From contig CAIIXF020000008.1 in the NCBI GenBank assembly GCA_903813345.2, forward strand, positions 16,478,822 through 16,538,821: a stretch of 60,000 nucleotides of DNA, in the 5' to 3' direction. Shown piece by piece: positions 34,401 through 45,039 of this stretch (position 1 is its first letter; every line of letters starts with the position of its first letter). The stretch comes from Owenia fusiformis (Eukaryota; Annelida; Polychaeta; Sabellida; Oweniidae). Position numbers and translations under genes: made by a program. The notes under the pieces are model-generated. The model was not told the DNA's origin, ran no database searches, and saw nothing but the letters and a program-made list of their open reading frames with translations.

Positions 34401-37400
34401 CTAAACATCTGGCAACTTTCAGTCCAATATTACGCACAGTTAGGAAAAAATCTATATGCTCTTGTGTTTTGATACTGGCATCCCAACCCCCAATCTTTAA
34501 TAAATGTTCCAAGGGGGCTACGAATGTGTTCTGCACTATATCTGTGACATAGCAGTGACCAAAACACTTCACTCTCTCATAATAAATCAGTGGGTATTGC
34601 AGTAATTCCACAGTTTCATTCCTTATCAAAGTTGGTCTTCTTTTTGGATCTGGGTGTGTTGGCCGTATCATTAAAGCTCCTGAATAGGGCTTAGGCTTTG
34701 TGTATGCTGCTCCAGCAAAGGTTAAGTCAGTATGTTCTACTAAATCGACTAGTTTAGTAATGTTAGAGTTTTTATCCAAGACAACATCATCATCAGTCAG
34801 GAAGACATATTTTGTCCTTACCAAGTTGAGTGCAAGGTTTCTACCATAACTTATGCCTGCATTAACATGAGTCTGGAGATACATCACATTCGATGACTTT
34901 TGAAAGAAACTTTGTAGGTCTGGTCTTTTCCCAAAATCCTCATTATAGTCATCAATGACAATACATTTCATTTTAGGATAGAGATTCCATACACTGATGA
35001 TTAGCCGCTGGACAAGGTCTAATCTATTCGCAGTTTTGACAACAAGTGTAACCATGTCTTCTATTGGTAGCATTGGATGTTTTGGGTATCGGTACATTAT
35101 AGGTTGCCTACCATGGTTTATCTTCTTGCATGTACTATGGGTGCAGTCAGCACCAGGTTTTGTCTGTGCAATATCATACCCTGTCACATAGATTGTATCA
35201 TTGAAACAACTAACAAATATACTCCCATTTTTGTGAATGTTATATCCAGTCTCTTTTTCACATGTCAAAGATTTTGTCCAGCTATGCGATGTGTCCTCTA
35301 AAGGCAAATACTGTTTCTTTGAGGGTTGGTTATTCACTGAATTGGGATCATCTTCCATATCTTGTTGCTTCTTGTTTTGCTTTTTAATTGCCAGATTAAC
35401 TGCCCTGTATAAAAATATATACACAAATTGAGAGAAACAAAAAGCTGCAATGATGAATTTAAAATGAAATTTCATATTGATGAAATCTTCAAATGCTTCA
35501 GTTAGAAAGGCCAGTGTGGATAAACAGTTTCTACATTTGTATTTTCACCTTTTATGAATAAATTGACCTTTAATTTAAGTCTCTCAATTGTTGCATGTGT
35601 CAAGTTTTTCAAAGCATGATATATTGCAGCAAAGAATATTTTAATTTTCTAAATATTGTATTGATTACCCATTGGTTTGGTTGTATCTACAATTTGTAAA
35701 CAGCTTAATTACAATCACATCATTTGTTTGAAAAATTGAAACATTTCTGAACACTTATTTGTTGAATGTACATAAAACAGATTTTATCTTATTTTGAGTA
35801 ATTAATGTACAGATTAATCCACATCTCGATCTCATATTTTTATAAAAATCATAGATTAATTATTTCATGTTTATCTTGTTTTCAGTTATTTACAATTTAA
35901 AGAACATCTCATATTTACTGTGAATTTATCTCTGAAGATTTTTAATATTGAATTGTACCAGGCAAAGAATAGGGACTGCTTCACCCTGCTCCCAGAGTAA
36001 ATGGTCCAATTTTATTTAAAAATCATTATTTTGATGCAAATCCTTATTTGTTGCTGGTAGGAAATATAATACCTGTTTTTTTTGTTAAGTTCATTAATCA
36101 ACCAGAGATTGAAGTGACAAATATCCCCTTAATGTGTGAATTTTTACAAAGTTCAGTATGACCCCTCAATTATTCACTCCAATTTCCCTAGATGTACATA
36201 ATTAAATTATTAGGAAAGTTCACATCTGTTATATTTCTTTGTATTACAAAAAGGATCCATCAATCAACATTGATGTATTAAAATGTATTTTCTAAGTGCA
36301 GAGAATAATTATGTCACAACCAAAAAGTGGTGACATATTGTGGTCTCCTTTTTTGATGGAGTTTGGTGGTTGGCAGCTGGTGATTAGCGTCTGTAACAAA
36401 TTCTTACAACTTCAAATAACATAACAAATACTGTTTAGACTGACTTCAATTTTTTTTAAATCATCTGCATGTTTTCAGAACTTCAAATCTGATTTAAGAT
36501 TTCAAGGTCAAAAAAGGTCTTTTTTCAACTTGCTTCAATTTGAAGATTTTCAAAATCTTCTACAAATTATCAGAAGTTCAAATCTTACTTTAGAATTGAG
36601 ATTTGATATTCAATGACCTTCTCAAGGTTGAAAAGGTCAAAAATGTATTTTTTCAACTTGCTTCGAATTATCTAGCTTGCTTCGAGTTATCAGAAGTTAA
36701 AATCTATCTGACTTTAGATTTAAGATTTGAGATTTGACCTTCAATGACCTTTTCAAGGTCAAAAAGGCTTTTTTAACTTGCTTCAAGTTGACCATTTTTT
36801 CTCAAAATCATCTACAAGTTCCCAACAGTTCAAATCTGACTATTATAGTAGATTTGACCTTCAATGGCATTCTCAAGGTCAAATAAGATTTGACCTTCAA
36901 TGGCATTCTCAAGGTCAAAAAGGTTTTTTTTTTCATTTTGCTTCAAATTGACCAATTTTTTTCAAAATTATCTACAAGTTCTCAGAAGTTGAAATCTGAT
37001 TTTAGATTTCATCTTCAATGACCTACTCAGGGTCAAAAAAGTATTTTTTAACTTGCTTCAAATTGACCCATTTATTTTTTCAAAATCATCTACAAGTTCT
37101 CAGAAATTCAAATCCGACTTGAGATTGAACTCATAATAATGTGAGCAACATTTTGTCATGTAAATGCCTTGTTTTGAACATGCTTTGATGTTTCAAAGTA
37201 GGTTGGCTAGTTATGAATTTAGTTAGCTAGCATGGTATGATTTTTTGACAGTTATATTTGCTGATGGTATGCTGAGTGATTTGGAAAGATAATATTGATT
37301 CTGGTCTCGCCTACATGTTTAAGACCTCTCCAGCTTTACATATAGACCTATACATTTCACATAATGTACATTAAGTTGTTTGGGATGCTCATAAGCAATT

Positions 37401-37560
37401 CATGTTGACATATTTGTATTTTGTTTGACAATTGATGTAGCACAGCTTTATTCATTTTTTTTAAATTATTTTCTAGGAATGGGGGAAAGTAATTGTGCTT
37501 GGAAAAGAAAGCTACACCTGAGAAGATCAACTACAAAGGCAGCTGCGGAGAAATATAAAG
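28413..37560 (+). CDS. NDUFAF5: NDUFAF5, arginine hydroxylase of complex I assembly (exons 2-onward, C terminus not found)
   Basis: Eight exons with GT-AG borders join in phase: 28413-28453, 28570-28681, 29023-29129, 29451-29490, 29704-29814, 29957-30043, 30312-30372 and 37477-37560. Order of matches: [15 protein letters not shown] (SAM-binding motif I); [96 protein letters not shown]5 is a mitochondrial matrix class I methyltransferase-fold protein that hydroxylates an Arg of NDUFS7. Motif I reads DLGCRRG where most relatives have DLGCGRG. The N-terminal targeting exon(s) and the last exon (YQIYYMIGWK region) are not seen in the window. The intron 30373-37476 is 7.1 kb and holds a gene and several elements. 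Confidence 0.93.
30726..31548. mobile_element. Miniature element with 9-bp target duplication (Mutator-like)
   Basis: Ends TAGCCTTGCCCAA and, inverted, TTGGGCAAGGCTA. A perfect 9-bp duplication AACATATGT flanks it (30717-30725 and 31549-31557). Terminal repeats extend loosely over ~60 bp (both reach ACCGCCTTGTAC). A 9-bp duplication is typical of Mutator-like elements. No transposase. It is inserted in the NDUFAF5 intron. Confidence 0.8.
32736..32995. repeat. Tandem duplication, ~130 bp x 2
   Basis: TCTTTAAATGTCAACCTCTA with CACAAGTGCTATATGTTGAAA occurs at 32777 and 32905; each is followed by AAAGTACATTGTAC and GTTCAACTAA. Intronic. Confidence 0.75.
33336..34029 (+). mobile_element. piggyBac-like miniature element
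   Basis: TTAA lies on both sides (33332-33335 and 34030-34033). The ends are inverted: CCTTTAGCGTGCTGCC on the left and, reversed, CCTTTACCATGCTGCC on the right. Inside at 33596-33691 a short frame [20 protein letters not shown] ends at TAG, and [12 protein letters not shown] follows in another frame. This acidic start would fit the N terminus of a piggyBac-type transposase. The catalytic part is missing. CCGGCGGAC repeats near 33350 and 33402 make a GC-rich head. Confidence 0.75.
34138..35475 (-). CDS. Beta-1,4-N-acetylgalactosaminyltransferase-like glycosyltransferase, single exon
   Basis: 445 residues, uninterrupted. Residues ~6-25 form a hydrophobic signal anchor after a short basic start (type II Golgi topology). 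A stem and Cys-containing region (to ~135) precede the catalytic domain. [18 protein letters not shown] (142-160) starts a GT-A fold of the GT12/GT2 kind; [10 protein letters not shown] lies near 171, [10 protein letters not shown] near 225-234 carries the metal-binding DxD, and [16 protein letters not shown] near 329-344 resembles the acceptor/base region of B4GALNT1/2 relatives. Potential N-glycosylation sites occur at NDT, NVT and NAT. The gene lies wholly in an NDUFAF5 intron on the opposite strand. Being intronless, it may be a retrocopy or part of a lineage-expanded family. Donor UDP-GalNAc is inferred from the family, not shown. Confidence 0.85.
   Translation of the reverse strand: MKFHFKFIIAAFCFSQFVYIFLYRAVNLAIKKQNKKQQDMEDDPNSVNNQPSKKQYLPLEDTSHSWTKSLTCEKETGYNIHKNGSIFVSCFNDTIYVTGYDIAQTKPGADCTHSTCKKINHGRQPIMYRYPKHPMLPIEDMVTLVVKTANRLDLVQRLIISVWNLYPKMKCIVIDDYNEDFGKRPDLQSFFQKSSNVMYLQTHVNAGISYGRNLALNLVRTKYVFLTDDDVVLDKNSNITKLVDLVEHTDLTFAGAAYTKPKPYSGALMIRPTHPDPKRRPTLIRNETVELLQYPLIYYERVKCFGHCYVTDIVQNTFVAPLEHLLKIGGWDASIKTQEHIDFFLTVRNIGLKVARCLDVIVYHRPPVVNTLRKERGQNAGIYFEIIKNKWEFSKWLQCKPSVIFKYPNVTLPGDCRQHYNFDNIRYPSWYIKSNATSNTDIDEV
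36310..37140 (+). repeat. Repeat with degenerate ~115-bp tandem units
   Basis: Begins AACCAAAAAGTGGTGACATATTG. About six units follow, each with TTCAA(A)TTGACCA-like, TTTTCAAAATCATCTACAAGTT, CAGAAGTTCAAATCTGA, GATTTGACCTTCAATGACCT and CAAGGTCAAAAAGG. A truncated inverted copy is at 41690-42170, and related sequence at 27200-27950. Non-coding as far as I can see; located just before the last visible NDUFAF5 exon. Confidence 0.75.
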
Positions 37561-39163
37561 GTATGTTTTTTGATTCTTTGGTTTTTGTATATACTATAGA
37601 GTATGTAAAGTTTAAATTATATCTCTTCATAAAATGAAGTGATATATTGTGTAAGTGTTTAAAAGGTAAGTGATAAAGTAGAATTTAATCCCATATACCT
37701 GAAAAGCAATTTTTCCTAAAATGACTATAGAACTCCAGATCCTTATGTTGAGATTTATCATATTTAAGAGAATGGCCCGCTTTCCTGAAGCTTGCTAAGG
37801 TTACGGGTTGTAGTAGTACTTCAAGGGATTATAGTATTTGCCCTTTTTTATCTGGTTTACATCATTAATTTTAGTCGCAGATTGTGGCAGAATTCCAATC
37901 TTCAATGATTCTATTGCCCGCAACATTTTTTCTGATCTCTGGCTGCTGTATCTACTTATCTTCAGCATTTCCCATGGTTGTCAGGTCTGATTTTTGGACA
38001 GTGCATCGCACTTGTTACAACAGAAGTACATTTCATACATCAACATCCTGTCATATTATTATTACAATGTTGTATGTCTAAGTCCTTCCTTGTATTTCTA
38101 ATGACCAATAAGAACAATGTGAATATCATCTTTTCCCTACATTATTTACAAAACATCTCAAATTGCTACTGTCAATTCCTTCTTTTATATAACCCTCATT
38201 AATTACTTTGCATTCTCAATGATGTTTTGTTTATGAATTTGCATTAGCTGATCCAGACCATCCAAAGCACAGTAATCGAACTGTATTGGATGTCCTTTCT
38301 ATCTGAGTCTGCTTGTCTCTGTAATTAGATAAAAAACATTCATTTATCACTATTTCATTTCTTCAACCTTTATTTTTGGCTTAATGCCTTCTTCAAGTCC
38401 TTGTGCCTCAATCGAAGAAAAGTTTCCGCAGGATTCAGCCTCATATTTATGGTTTCAATGTTTTCATTTGTTTTATTCTTTGTTCCATTCTTAGTTTCAT
38501 TTCTTATATTGATTGACACAGGTTTCTGAAGTTTGCTGTCCTTGCAAGCCAGCTGATGTTTCTTTTTCCATTGCTACAACATTGGTTAATTTGTCCATCT
38601 GTCTGGAACTTCTTTCTTGAATCTGGATAACCAATACTTTTTTAGAAACTTCACAAAATGCATATATATTGACGAACATTCACTGCAACCTGCCTTCATA
38701 TAAGCGCTTATTTGCGTAGGGGTAGTAAGATAAAAATATGTTCAAAAAATATATTCATCGATTGATTGTCTGTCAGACGATATTATTTTGTGACATGATG
38801 ACATAATATGGTCTCTACCCAAACAAAAAGTATCCAAAACATTATTGAAAATTATGTAAGTTATTATTAAATTTAAGGCCTTTAAAGTGAAAATGTTCTC
38901 ACAAAAAAATCATTTTCTGACACTCCCTAGAGCTACTTCCGCCACATTATTTTTGTCTGTTTATCATGGTATGAAAATTTGTGTGTATGAATGCCGAGAA
39001 AAATCAGCTAAATTGACAGTTTTCCGGCATTTAGTTCTGAAATGATGGACCAATTTTAATGAGCATACTCATTTTTTGGGAAATGATATGCTAAACCTCT
39101 GTATAAAAACTCAATTCAATCCATGAGCTAGTCCCGCTAGGCAAGTGCATTTTGTATTTCCAC
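37561..39163. other. Non-coding sequence after the last visible NDUFAF5 exon
   Basis: Starts with the donor GTATGT. I searched by eye for the expected final exon (a YQIYYMIGWK-like frame after an AG) and did not find it here. No other exon is convincing. Confidence 0.4.
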
Positions 39164-40267
39164 TGCAGTGATCTCCCCAGAATTTTTTCATAGCAGGGGG
39201 GGATTTTTTAACAAGTTTCACCACTCGCTTCGCTCGCATGATTTTTGGGCCAATTTTTGCCCCTCGCTTCGTTCGCGTCCTTCGTCATTGTCAAATGTAC
39301 TACGGCAGCTCCCATAGGGGTACTATTCACTTCCTTTCTATGTTATCTGATGGGCATGATTGGGTGGATTGGGGATTAATATAAAGTTCTGGGTCGGGAA
39401 CTGCTTAGTTGGTAAAAGGATTTACAAGGCCAAGTGTGAATGATCTTTCCTCTATTATAGAATGATTTTGAGGTGTTGGAATTTGCTCTGTTGGGGTATC
39501 AATGGCAGTGACGGCGTCTGGGGTACCAACATGATCATCATCTGGTTTCCTTCTTGCAAGGAACTGTGAAAGCATTAATTCATTTCCTTTACGCTTGGGC
39601 TTTTTAATTTTACCCATTTTTTTTTTTGAGTTTCCCGCATAAAGAACCGGAAGTCGAACTTCTTTATCATGACAACCATTATAATAACTATTTATAAAAA
39701 ATAATACTTCATTGTCAAATTGTAGTTTTAGTCGTTTTTTATTATGTTTGTTTTATTCCAAATTGGCGATTTTGATAATCGGTGATCATATCACTCCGCG
39801 TTGCAGTATATGGGTAATCTGCGCCAGGTTCAACTGTTAATTTCTAATTTTCTGAACGCACGCATCAAATGAACGATTTTGATAGGTTAGAATGTTTTGG
39901 GCGCATGCGCATACTTAGTCAGATCAAGTGATTGAACCGAGCCTGGGGCAGATTATGTCGATGACGCACGATTAGTAATTAGATAATTTGATTGGATACT
40001 TCGTAACTAATCATGAGTTTTGAGCCAATCAGAAGACATTTAAGATTCGGCCTTCGGAATGGCAAATCAGGAAAAACTTTTTGAAAAATTTTTGAATTTT
40101 ATGTGATTTCGTCGAATATCCAAAAGAATAAAATAATGTACGTAATTTTTGAAGTAGCGGGGCGCTAAGCAGGGCGGGCGAAGCAAGCAGGGGGAGAACA
40201 GGGCGGGGAAAATGTGTGAGCAGGGGGGAGCGCCATGCAATTAGATTCTGGGGAGAACCCAGCACTG
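39164..40267 (-). mobile_element. hAT-like element
   Basis: Left end CAGTGATCTCCCCAGAATTTTT, right end (inverted) CAGTGCTGGGTTCTCCCCAGAA: both begin CAGTG and share TCTCCCCAGAAT with a 5-bp offset. Flanking 8-mers TTTCCACT and TTTAAAGT agree at five of eight positions. Subterminal regions are GC-rich (TTCGCTCGC, GGGCGGGCGAAGC). It contains a transposase-type N terminus at 39405-39617. The class is inferred from the CAGTG ends. Confidence 0.5.
39405..39617 (-). CDS. N-terminal transposase fragment (tentative)
   Basis: 70 codons: basic start MGKIKKPKRKGNELMLSQFL, then a Thr/Pro-rich acidic linker and a stop. Lys-rich heads followed by L(S/T)xFL are common at the start of hAT/TTF-type transposases. 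It lies centrally in the hAT-like element. No zinc-finger Cys are visible, so only the leader is preserved. Confidence 0.35.
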   Translation of the reverse strand: MGKIKKPKRKGNELMLSQFLARRKPDDDHVGTPDAVTAIDTPTEQIPTPQNHSIIEERSFTLGLVNPFTN

Positions 40268-40269
40268 TT

Positions 40270-41690
40270 TAAAGTACATATGCCAGGGGTCCGTTCTAAC
40301 TAATTATATAAAACTAACAAAGGTAATTTATATGATCAAATATGAATATATCTTGATCAATTGTAATAAAGACAGACACAAAAATACAAAAGTCCAAATA
40401 GCTAATCGCAGACCTCTGGTACTTTTTGATGTTTTGAGTTCTGGTTATCATTTTAAACTTATTCATCAATTTGTATACTGCCCAGTGCTTGAGTAAAAAC
40501 TAAATAATGATCAATCAATTACAATAAATTAAAAAATATAGTTATGAAAATAAGTTGTCCAGCAAAATATATTGGACTTACTCCAAATTACAACAATACA
40601 GTGTTGGATTTCTGTAACAAATAATGTGTTGTACAATTTTAATAGTCTGAACAAACTGCAAAGCAAATTATGACACAATTTATCAATACATTTTTTGAGT
40701 TATAAGATACAGTTCACTGTAACAGAAACAATAAAACCTAATGTGAATCAATAAGAAATGGTAGAACATTTTTGTTATGATCCAGTTATTAAAAATTACA
40801 CTTTGTGTGCTTTATTATGACTACGAAAGATTGGGTAGAACATTGCATTGATAGTCATCACACTAGCAACAAACTCCTGAATAATGTTGTGCACTATTGA
40901 TTGTGCCACACTAACTTTTAAAGCTAATGGTCAAATAGTTTCCTTATTGGCAAAGTACCATCATCCTATCAAAATTTTGTTTCAATCGTAAGAGTGTCTA
41001 TGAACCCTGTCATCATTCCCTGACTGGCAAGTGTGGGGCCAGCTTTTTTTTGTTGGATCGTGAAGGTAATAATAAAAGTATGTTTTACAACATTATAGAC
41101 CGCCATTTTGGTCGAGAATTATATACCAAGTCACATGACTTAAAACTCCCTGTCAACTAAACAGGTCTGTACAAACTTTACAGGCAAGATTTTAGGACGG
41201 AAAATCCAAAAAGGCTCACAATAAAAAAGCAAATGTGAGTTTTTGCCGATTTCTTTTTACAAAATTAGCACTTATAAATACATTTAACAGTGAAGTAGGC
41301 TTTTACAACACAGGACACCTGAAATGATTTATAAAGCTACTAAACAGTTTAATTATGAAAACTCAAAACACCATCTAATATGATACAAAATATTATTGCT
41401 CCCTGACTTTTCTTAAGACGTTCAAAATGGCTACCATAACTGAGCCAACATGTCCAAAATCAGATGTAAATTGAAGTGAGTTGAAGAAGATGTTAAAGTT
41501 TTAAAAGAAACTGTGAAGCCATTTTTCTTAAAGCTTGCAGACAAGAATTTTAGCATTTGACTTCAAAATGGCCGACAAGAAGTAGGTTTCGAGTCGAAAT
41601 CTTTTCTACTGCATCTGTATGAACTCATAAGTAAAACCTGAAAATTTGAAGTTGATATCTGTAGTGGTTTTGGAGAAAACTGTCGGACTT
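40270..41690. other. No gene; mixed repeat fragments
   Basis: Contains GATTTTAGGACGGAAAATCC (41190), shared inverted with the 23.3-23.8 kb array, and AAAATGGC(T/C) phrases. It ends in (GGAC)n before 41720. No protein signature. Confidence 0.4.
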
Positions 41691-42170
41691 ACGGACATAC
41701 ATACGGACGGACGGACGCGCATAGGCCGACAATATGCCCCCACACTATGTGGTGGGGACATAAAAAGACCTTTTTGACCTCTTTTGACCTAGAAAATCTC
41801 AAATCTAAAGCCAGATATGAACTTCTGAGACTTTATAGATGATTTTGAAAAAAAAGATTGTTCAATTTCAAGCTAGTTGAAAAAATTGAAGCAGGTTGAA
41901 AAGACATTTTTGACATTTTTTTGACCTTGAGAAGGTCATTGACCTTGAAAAGGTCATTGAAGGTCAAATTTCAAATCTTAAGTTAGATATGAACTTTTGA
42001 CAACTTCTAGATGATACACAAAAAATTCAAGTCAGTCTAAACAGTATTTGTTAAGTTACTGGAAGTTGTAAGAAATTGTTACAAACCCCGGCCTCCAACC
42101 TCCAACTTCCAACCACCGTCACAAAAAATGAAGATCATAACAATATGTCACCACTTTTGGTGGTGACATA
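41690..42170 (-). repeat. Inverted, shorter copy of the 36.3-kb repeat
   Basis: Begins GGACGGACGGACGCGC, has CACACTATGTGGTGGGGACAT, then two to three reversed ~115-bp units (CTTGAGAAGGTCATTG, TCAAATTTCAAATCT) and ends TGTCACCACTTTTGGTGGTGACATAAT, the reverse of the start at 36310. Confidence 0.7.
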
Positions 42171-42241
42171 ATAAAATAAACTCAATAAAAAAAACACAAT
42201 ATAGTAACAACAATTTAAATTTCAAAGAAACAGTTACTTAC

Positions 42242-42326
42242 CAGTGTCTTTATCAACAGATATTCCTCTAGGAGAGTTCAGTGCCCCTTCAATCTTAACC
42301 CACTTTCCTACTTTGAACTTCTCCAT
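42242..42326 (-). CDS. Probable first coding exon of an unknown gene
   Basis: On the minus strand an ATG (42324-42326) opens MEKFKVGKWVKIEGALNSP then RGISVDKDTG, and the exon ends at a consensus donor GTAAGT. The upstream 60 bp are stop-rich and AT-rich, consistent with a leader. VGKWVKI resembles small beta-barrel starts, but I cannot name the family. The next exon would lie below 42240, where only repeats are seen. Confidence 0.4.
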
Positions 42327-42689
42327 TTACCCAAAAACAGTAATATCCACTCTTTTCTCCCTATTATCTATTCCGATCACGTGAAGAAATCTTTCGACGT
42401 TCCTCTTCGCTCGTTCTTTAACCTCAAGTATTTGAAATCTGCCACTATAACTCTGTTACAACAAAGCACAGAGTGAACAAAATCATACCTAAAACACAAC
42501 AGTTGATTTGTTGACCAAGAAAGCAAAATGGGCACAGAAATGTTAATCTGAACTGTAGAACTTCCTAACATGTAGGCATGTAACATGTATAATGAATAGT
42601 ACCATGGGTACTGTGCTCACATGGAAAAGTTTCAATATTTTTAATATTCAATAGTACAAGCTAAAAAGTAACGTACAATTTCAAGCAAC

Positions 42690-43043
42690 TTAATAAAAGT
42701 TTCCTCTATATGTACAGTGCTTGCAGTCTCCTGTGTAGTTTCCTCTATATGTACAGTGCTTGCAGTCTCCTGTGTAGTTTCCTCTATATGTACAGTGCCA
42801 ACAGTGTCCTGTGTAGTTTCCTCTATATGTACAGTGCCTACAGTGTCCTGTGTAGTTTCCTCTATATGTACAGTGCCTGTAGTCTTCTGTGTAGTTTCCT
42901 CTATATGTACAGTGCCTGCAGTCTCCTGTGTAGTTTCCTCTATATGTACAGTGCTTGCAGTTTCCTGTGTAGTTTCCTCTATATTCTGTGCAGTGCTTGC
43001 AGTTTCCTGTATAGTTTGTGTAGTTTCCTTTATATTCTTCCAA
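42690..43043 (-). repeat. 39-bp tandem minisatellite, in frame
   Basis: About nine copies of a 39-bp unit (TTTCCTCTATATGTACAGTG then CTTGCAGTCTCCTGTGTAG). Because the unit is a multiple of three and lacks stops, three frames stay open over it; minus-strand readings are a 13-residue ETTQETASTVHIE repeat or a Cys/Tyr-rich YRGNYTG-KHCT repeat. The second is in frame with the transposase-like tail upstream, apart from one TAA. It is related in sequence to the 99-bp array at 44450-45030. Confidence 0.85.
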
Positions 43044-43049
43044 CAGGGC

Positions 43050-44400
43050 TTAAGTCTTGTCTGTTCCTCGTGTCCTCCTACAGTGGGCTTGTATTTCACT
43101 CTTTGTGATGGTATCCTGCACTGTTGTGTCTGGAGCTTTACTGAGCCCTGGCATCATTGACCTCTTTGCCTTCATAAGATGGTTGAAGTCCTCTGCGTCA
43201 ATCAGTATGAGAGACGCCTCATAAATGTGCCATAAAGAGGGTGGGACTCAGATGTACATCCTTTCGAGATCCTCATTTGGAAGTGGAGGATATCCAACCT
43301 AATGAGAAACACTTTCTTATACTTGGATGGACCAGCATCACTGCAGCAATAAGAGTCAGTGTACAGGAGCTTTTGAGGTGCTTTTCCTGCTTTGCTGTAC
43401 CTTTGCACTAGTTCGCGCCCTGGGGGGCCCGAGGTCATCACAGGATTCTGATTGTGATAAAACAGAGATTAGCACTTGGCCATGTCTGGTGCCAACATTT
43501 GTAACCCAGAATGCTGTTGCTCCTACGTTTTTTAAGAATCTTCTTTGTACTGTCCAGCTTCAGTACTTCCCCAAAAATGTCAGTGAGAGATGCCTCGAGG
43601 AGAGGTGCTCTCCTGCAAACATCTTTGACATAAGTTGATAGTAACCATCTGGCACTTGGTACTCTGATAAAGGGTGGTGGCTCTGCAAACTCATCTGGTC
43701 CGGGGTATAGTAGGGAAATAGGGGATTTTTTGTAGCGTGCACAGTGAGACCAATACTGGCAGAGGGTACCCATGTAGTGCTTACTTTGCATCTCCTGCAG
43801 TGTACTCCTCATTGCTGTAGGAGAATTTCCCAAGGTTCTAGACATCAACAGCTGGATGACCTGCTTGTCACAAGCATACTGTTGTGTCAGAACAGCCGCA
43901 AAAGTAGATTGAAGGTAATCTGGAAGCTGATCGATTATACTCTCATCTGTTGAAACCACCTCAGATTTACACTTGAGGCATTTATAGTACTGGGAGACAA
44001 GGTAATACCGCTCAGAAGTGTTGACAACACTTCTAGCTACCCTGTTAAATCCCTTCTGGTGTAGGTTATTGCCACATCTGACTATCCAGATGGTGATTCA
44101 ATCATTTTGCAGCATTTGAGGACAATACCATTCATCAGCATTGGTGCCCACAAAAACAACTTCCTTCCAAAGTATTGAGCTACAGATGGTTTGAAGTCAG
44201 TGACTGTTACAGTTGGGGGATGATACCAATTTTGCAGGACAGAGGCTAGATTCCCCTTTGATTGAAAGACACTCTTCCCAATCCACTGCAAATCATGGTC
44301 TGGTATGACCTGTTTCCAACCTTGGGGACACCTTAGGCTGTAGTCTGTCTGTGCTCTCTTACGTGGAGACACATCTGTTGGAGATACCTCCGGAACTGTA
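43050..44400 (-). pseudogene. Transposase-like gene of a widespread invertebrate/fish family (DUF6729-like N terminus), broken
   Basis: Minus strand, N to C: LRCPQGWKQVIPDHDLQWIG (44310), FGRKLFLWAPMLM (44150), CGNNLHQKGFNRVARSV (44060), YYLVSQYYKCLKCKSEV (43985), LPDYLQSTFAAVLTQQYACD (43900), KVGT-type stretch (43490), LLYTDSYCC (43355), FLIRLDILHFQMRIS (43300), SHPLYGTFMRRLS (43215) and HLMKAKRSMMPGL with HCRRTRGTDKT (43090-43170). CxxC sites suggest a zinc-binding head; the Asp of LLYTD and RLDI may be catalytic. Frameshifts near 44085, 43460 and 43200 and a TAA near 43062 make it a pseudogene. Naming is from memory; a KDZ-like or other DDE origin is a guess. Confidence 0.6.
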
Positions 44401-44449
44401 AGTTTTCTAGTAATTTCTCTGTAGTAGCTGTGTTATTAGTTTCTGTATT

Positions 44450-45030
44450 TGGTTTGGTAGTTTCCTCTCTATGTACAGCTCTTGCAGTTTCCTTGGTTGT
44501 TTCCTCTATATTATGTACAGTTCTTGAAGTCTCCTGTGTAGTCTGTGAATTGTGTGTATTTTCCTCTGTATGTACAGCTCTTTCAGTTTCCTTGGTTGTT
44601 TCCTCTATATTATGTACAGTTCTTGAAGTCTCCTGTGTAGTCTGTGAATTGTGTGTATTTTCCTCTGTATGTACAGCTCTTTCAGTTTCATTGGTTGTTT
44701 CCTCTATATTATGTACAGTTCTTGAAGTCTCCTGTGTAGTCTGTGAATTGTGTGTATTTTCCTCTGTATGTACAGCTCTTTCAGTTTCATTGGTTGTTTC
44801 CTCGATATTATGTACAGTTCTTGCAGTCTCCTGTGTTGTCTGTGAATTGTGTGTATTTTCCTCTGTATGTACAGCTCTTTCAGTTTCATTGGTTGTTTCC
44901 TCGATATATGTACAGTTCTTGCAGTCTCCTGTGTTGTCTGTGAATTGTGTGTATTTTCCTCTGTATGTACAGCTCTTTCAGTTTCATTGGTTGTTTCCTC
45001 GATATTATGTACAGTTCTTGCAGTCTTCCC
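44450..45030 (-). repeat. 99-bp tandem minisatellite, in frame
   Basis: Five to six units, spaced 99 bp (for example TGTACAGCTCT at 44472 and 44571). The minus-strand reading is a 33-residue unit with AVHTEENTHNSQTTQET and RTVHNIEETTxET. It joins directly to the transposase-like frame at 44400 and, upstream, to the fragment at 45040-45440. The later units differ by small indels. Confidence 0.85.
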
Positions 45031-45039
45031 CAAAAGAGA

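Noticed and set aside
42690-43043. CRISPR-like array
   Set aside because: Regular 39-bp period but no unique spacers; it is a direct tandem repeat in an animal genome.
42710-43160. Plus-strand Cys/Ser/Val-rich repeat proteins
   Set aside because: A 39-bp unit without stops is open in several frames; the plus-strand readings are by-products of the minisatellite.
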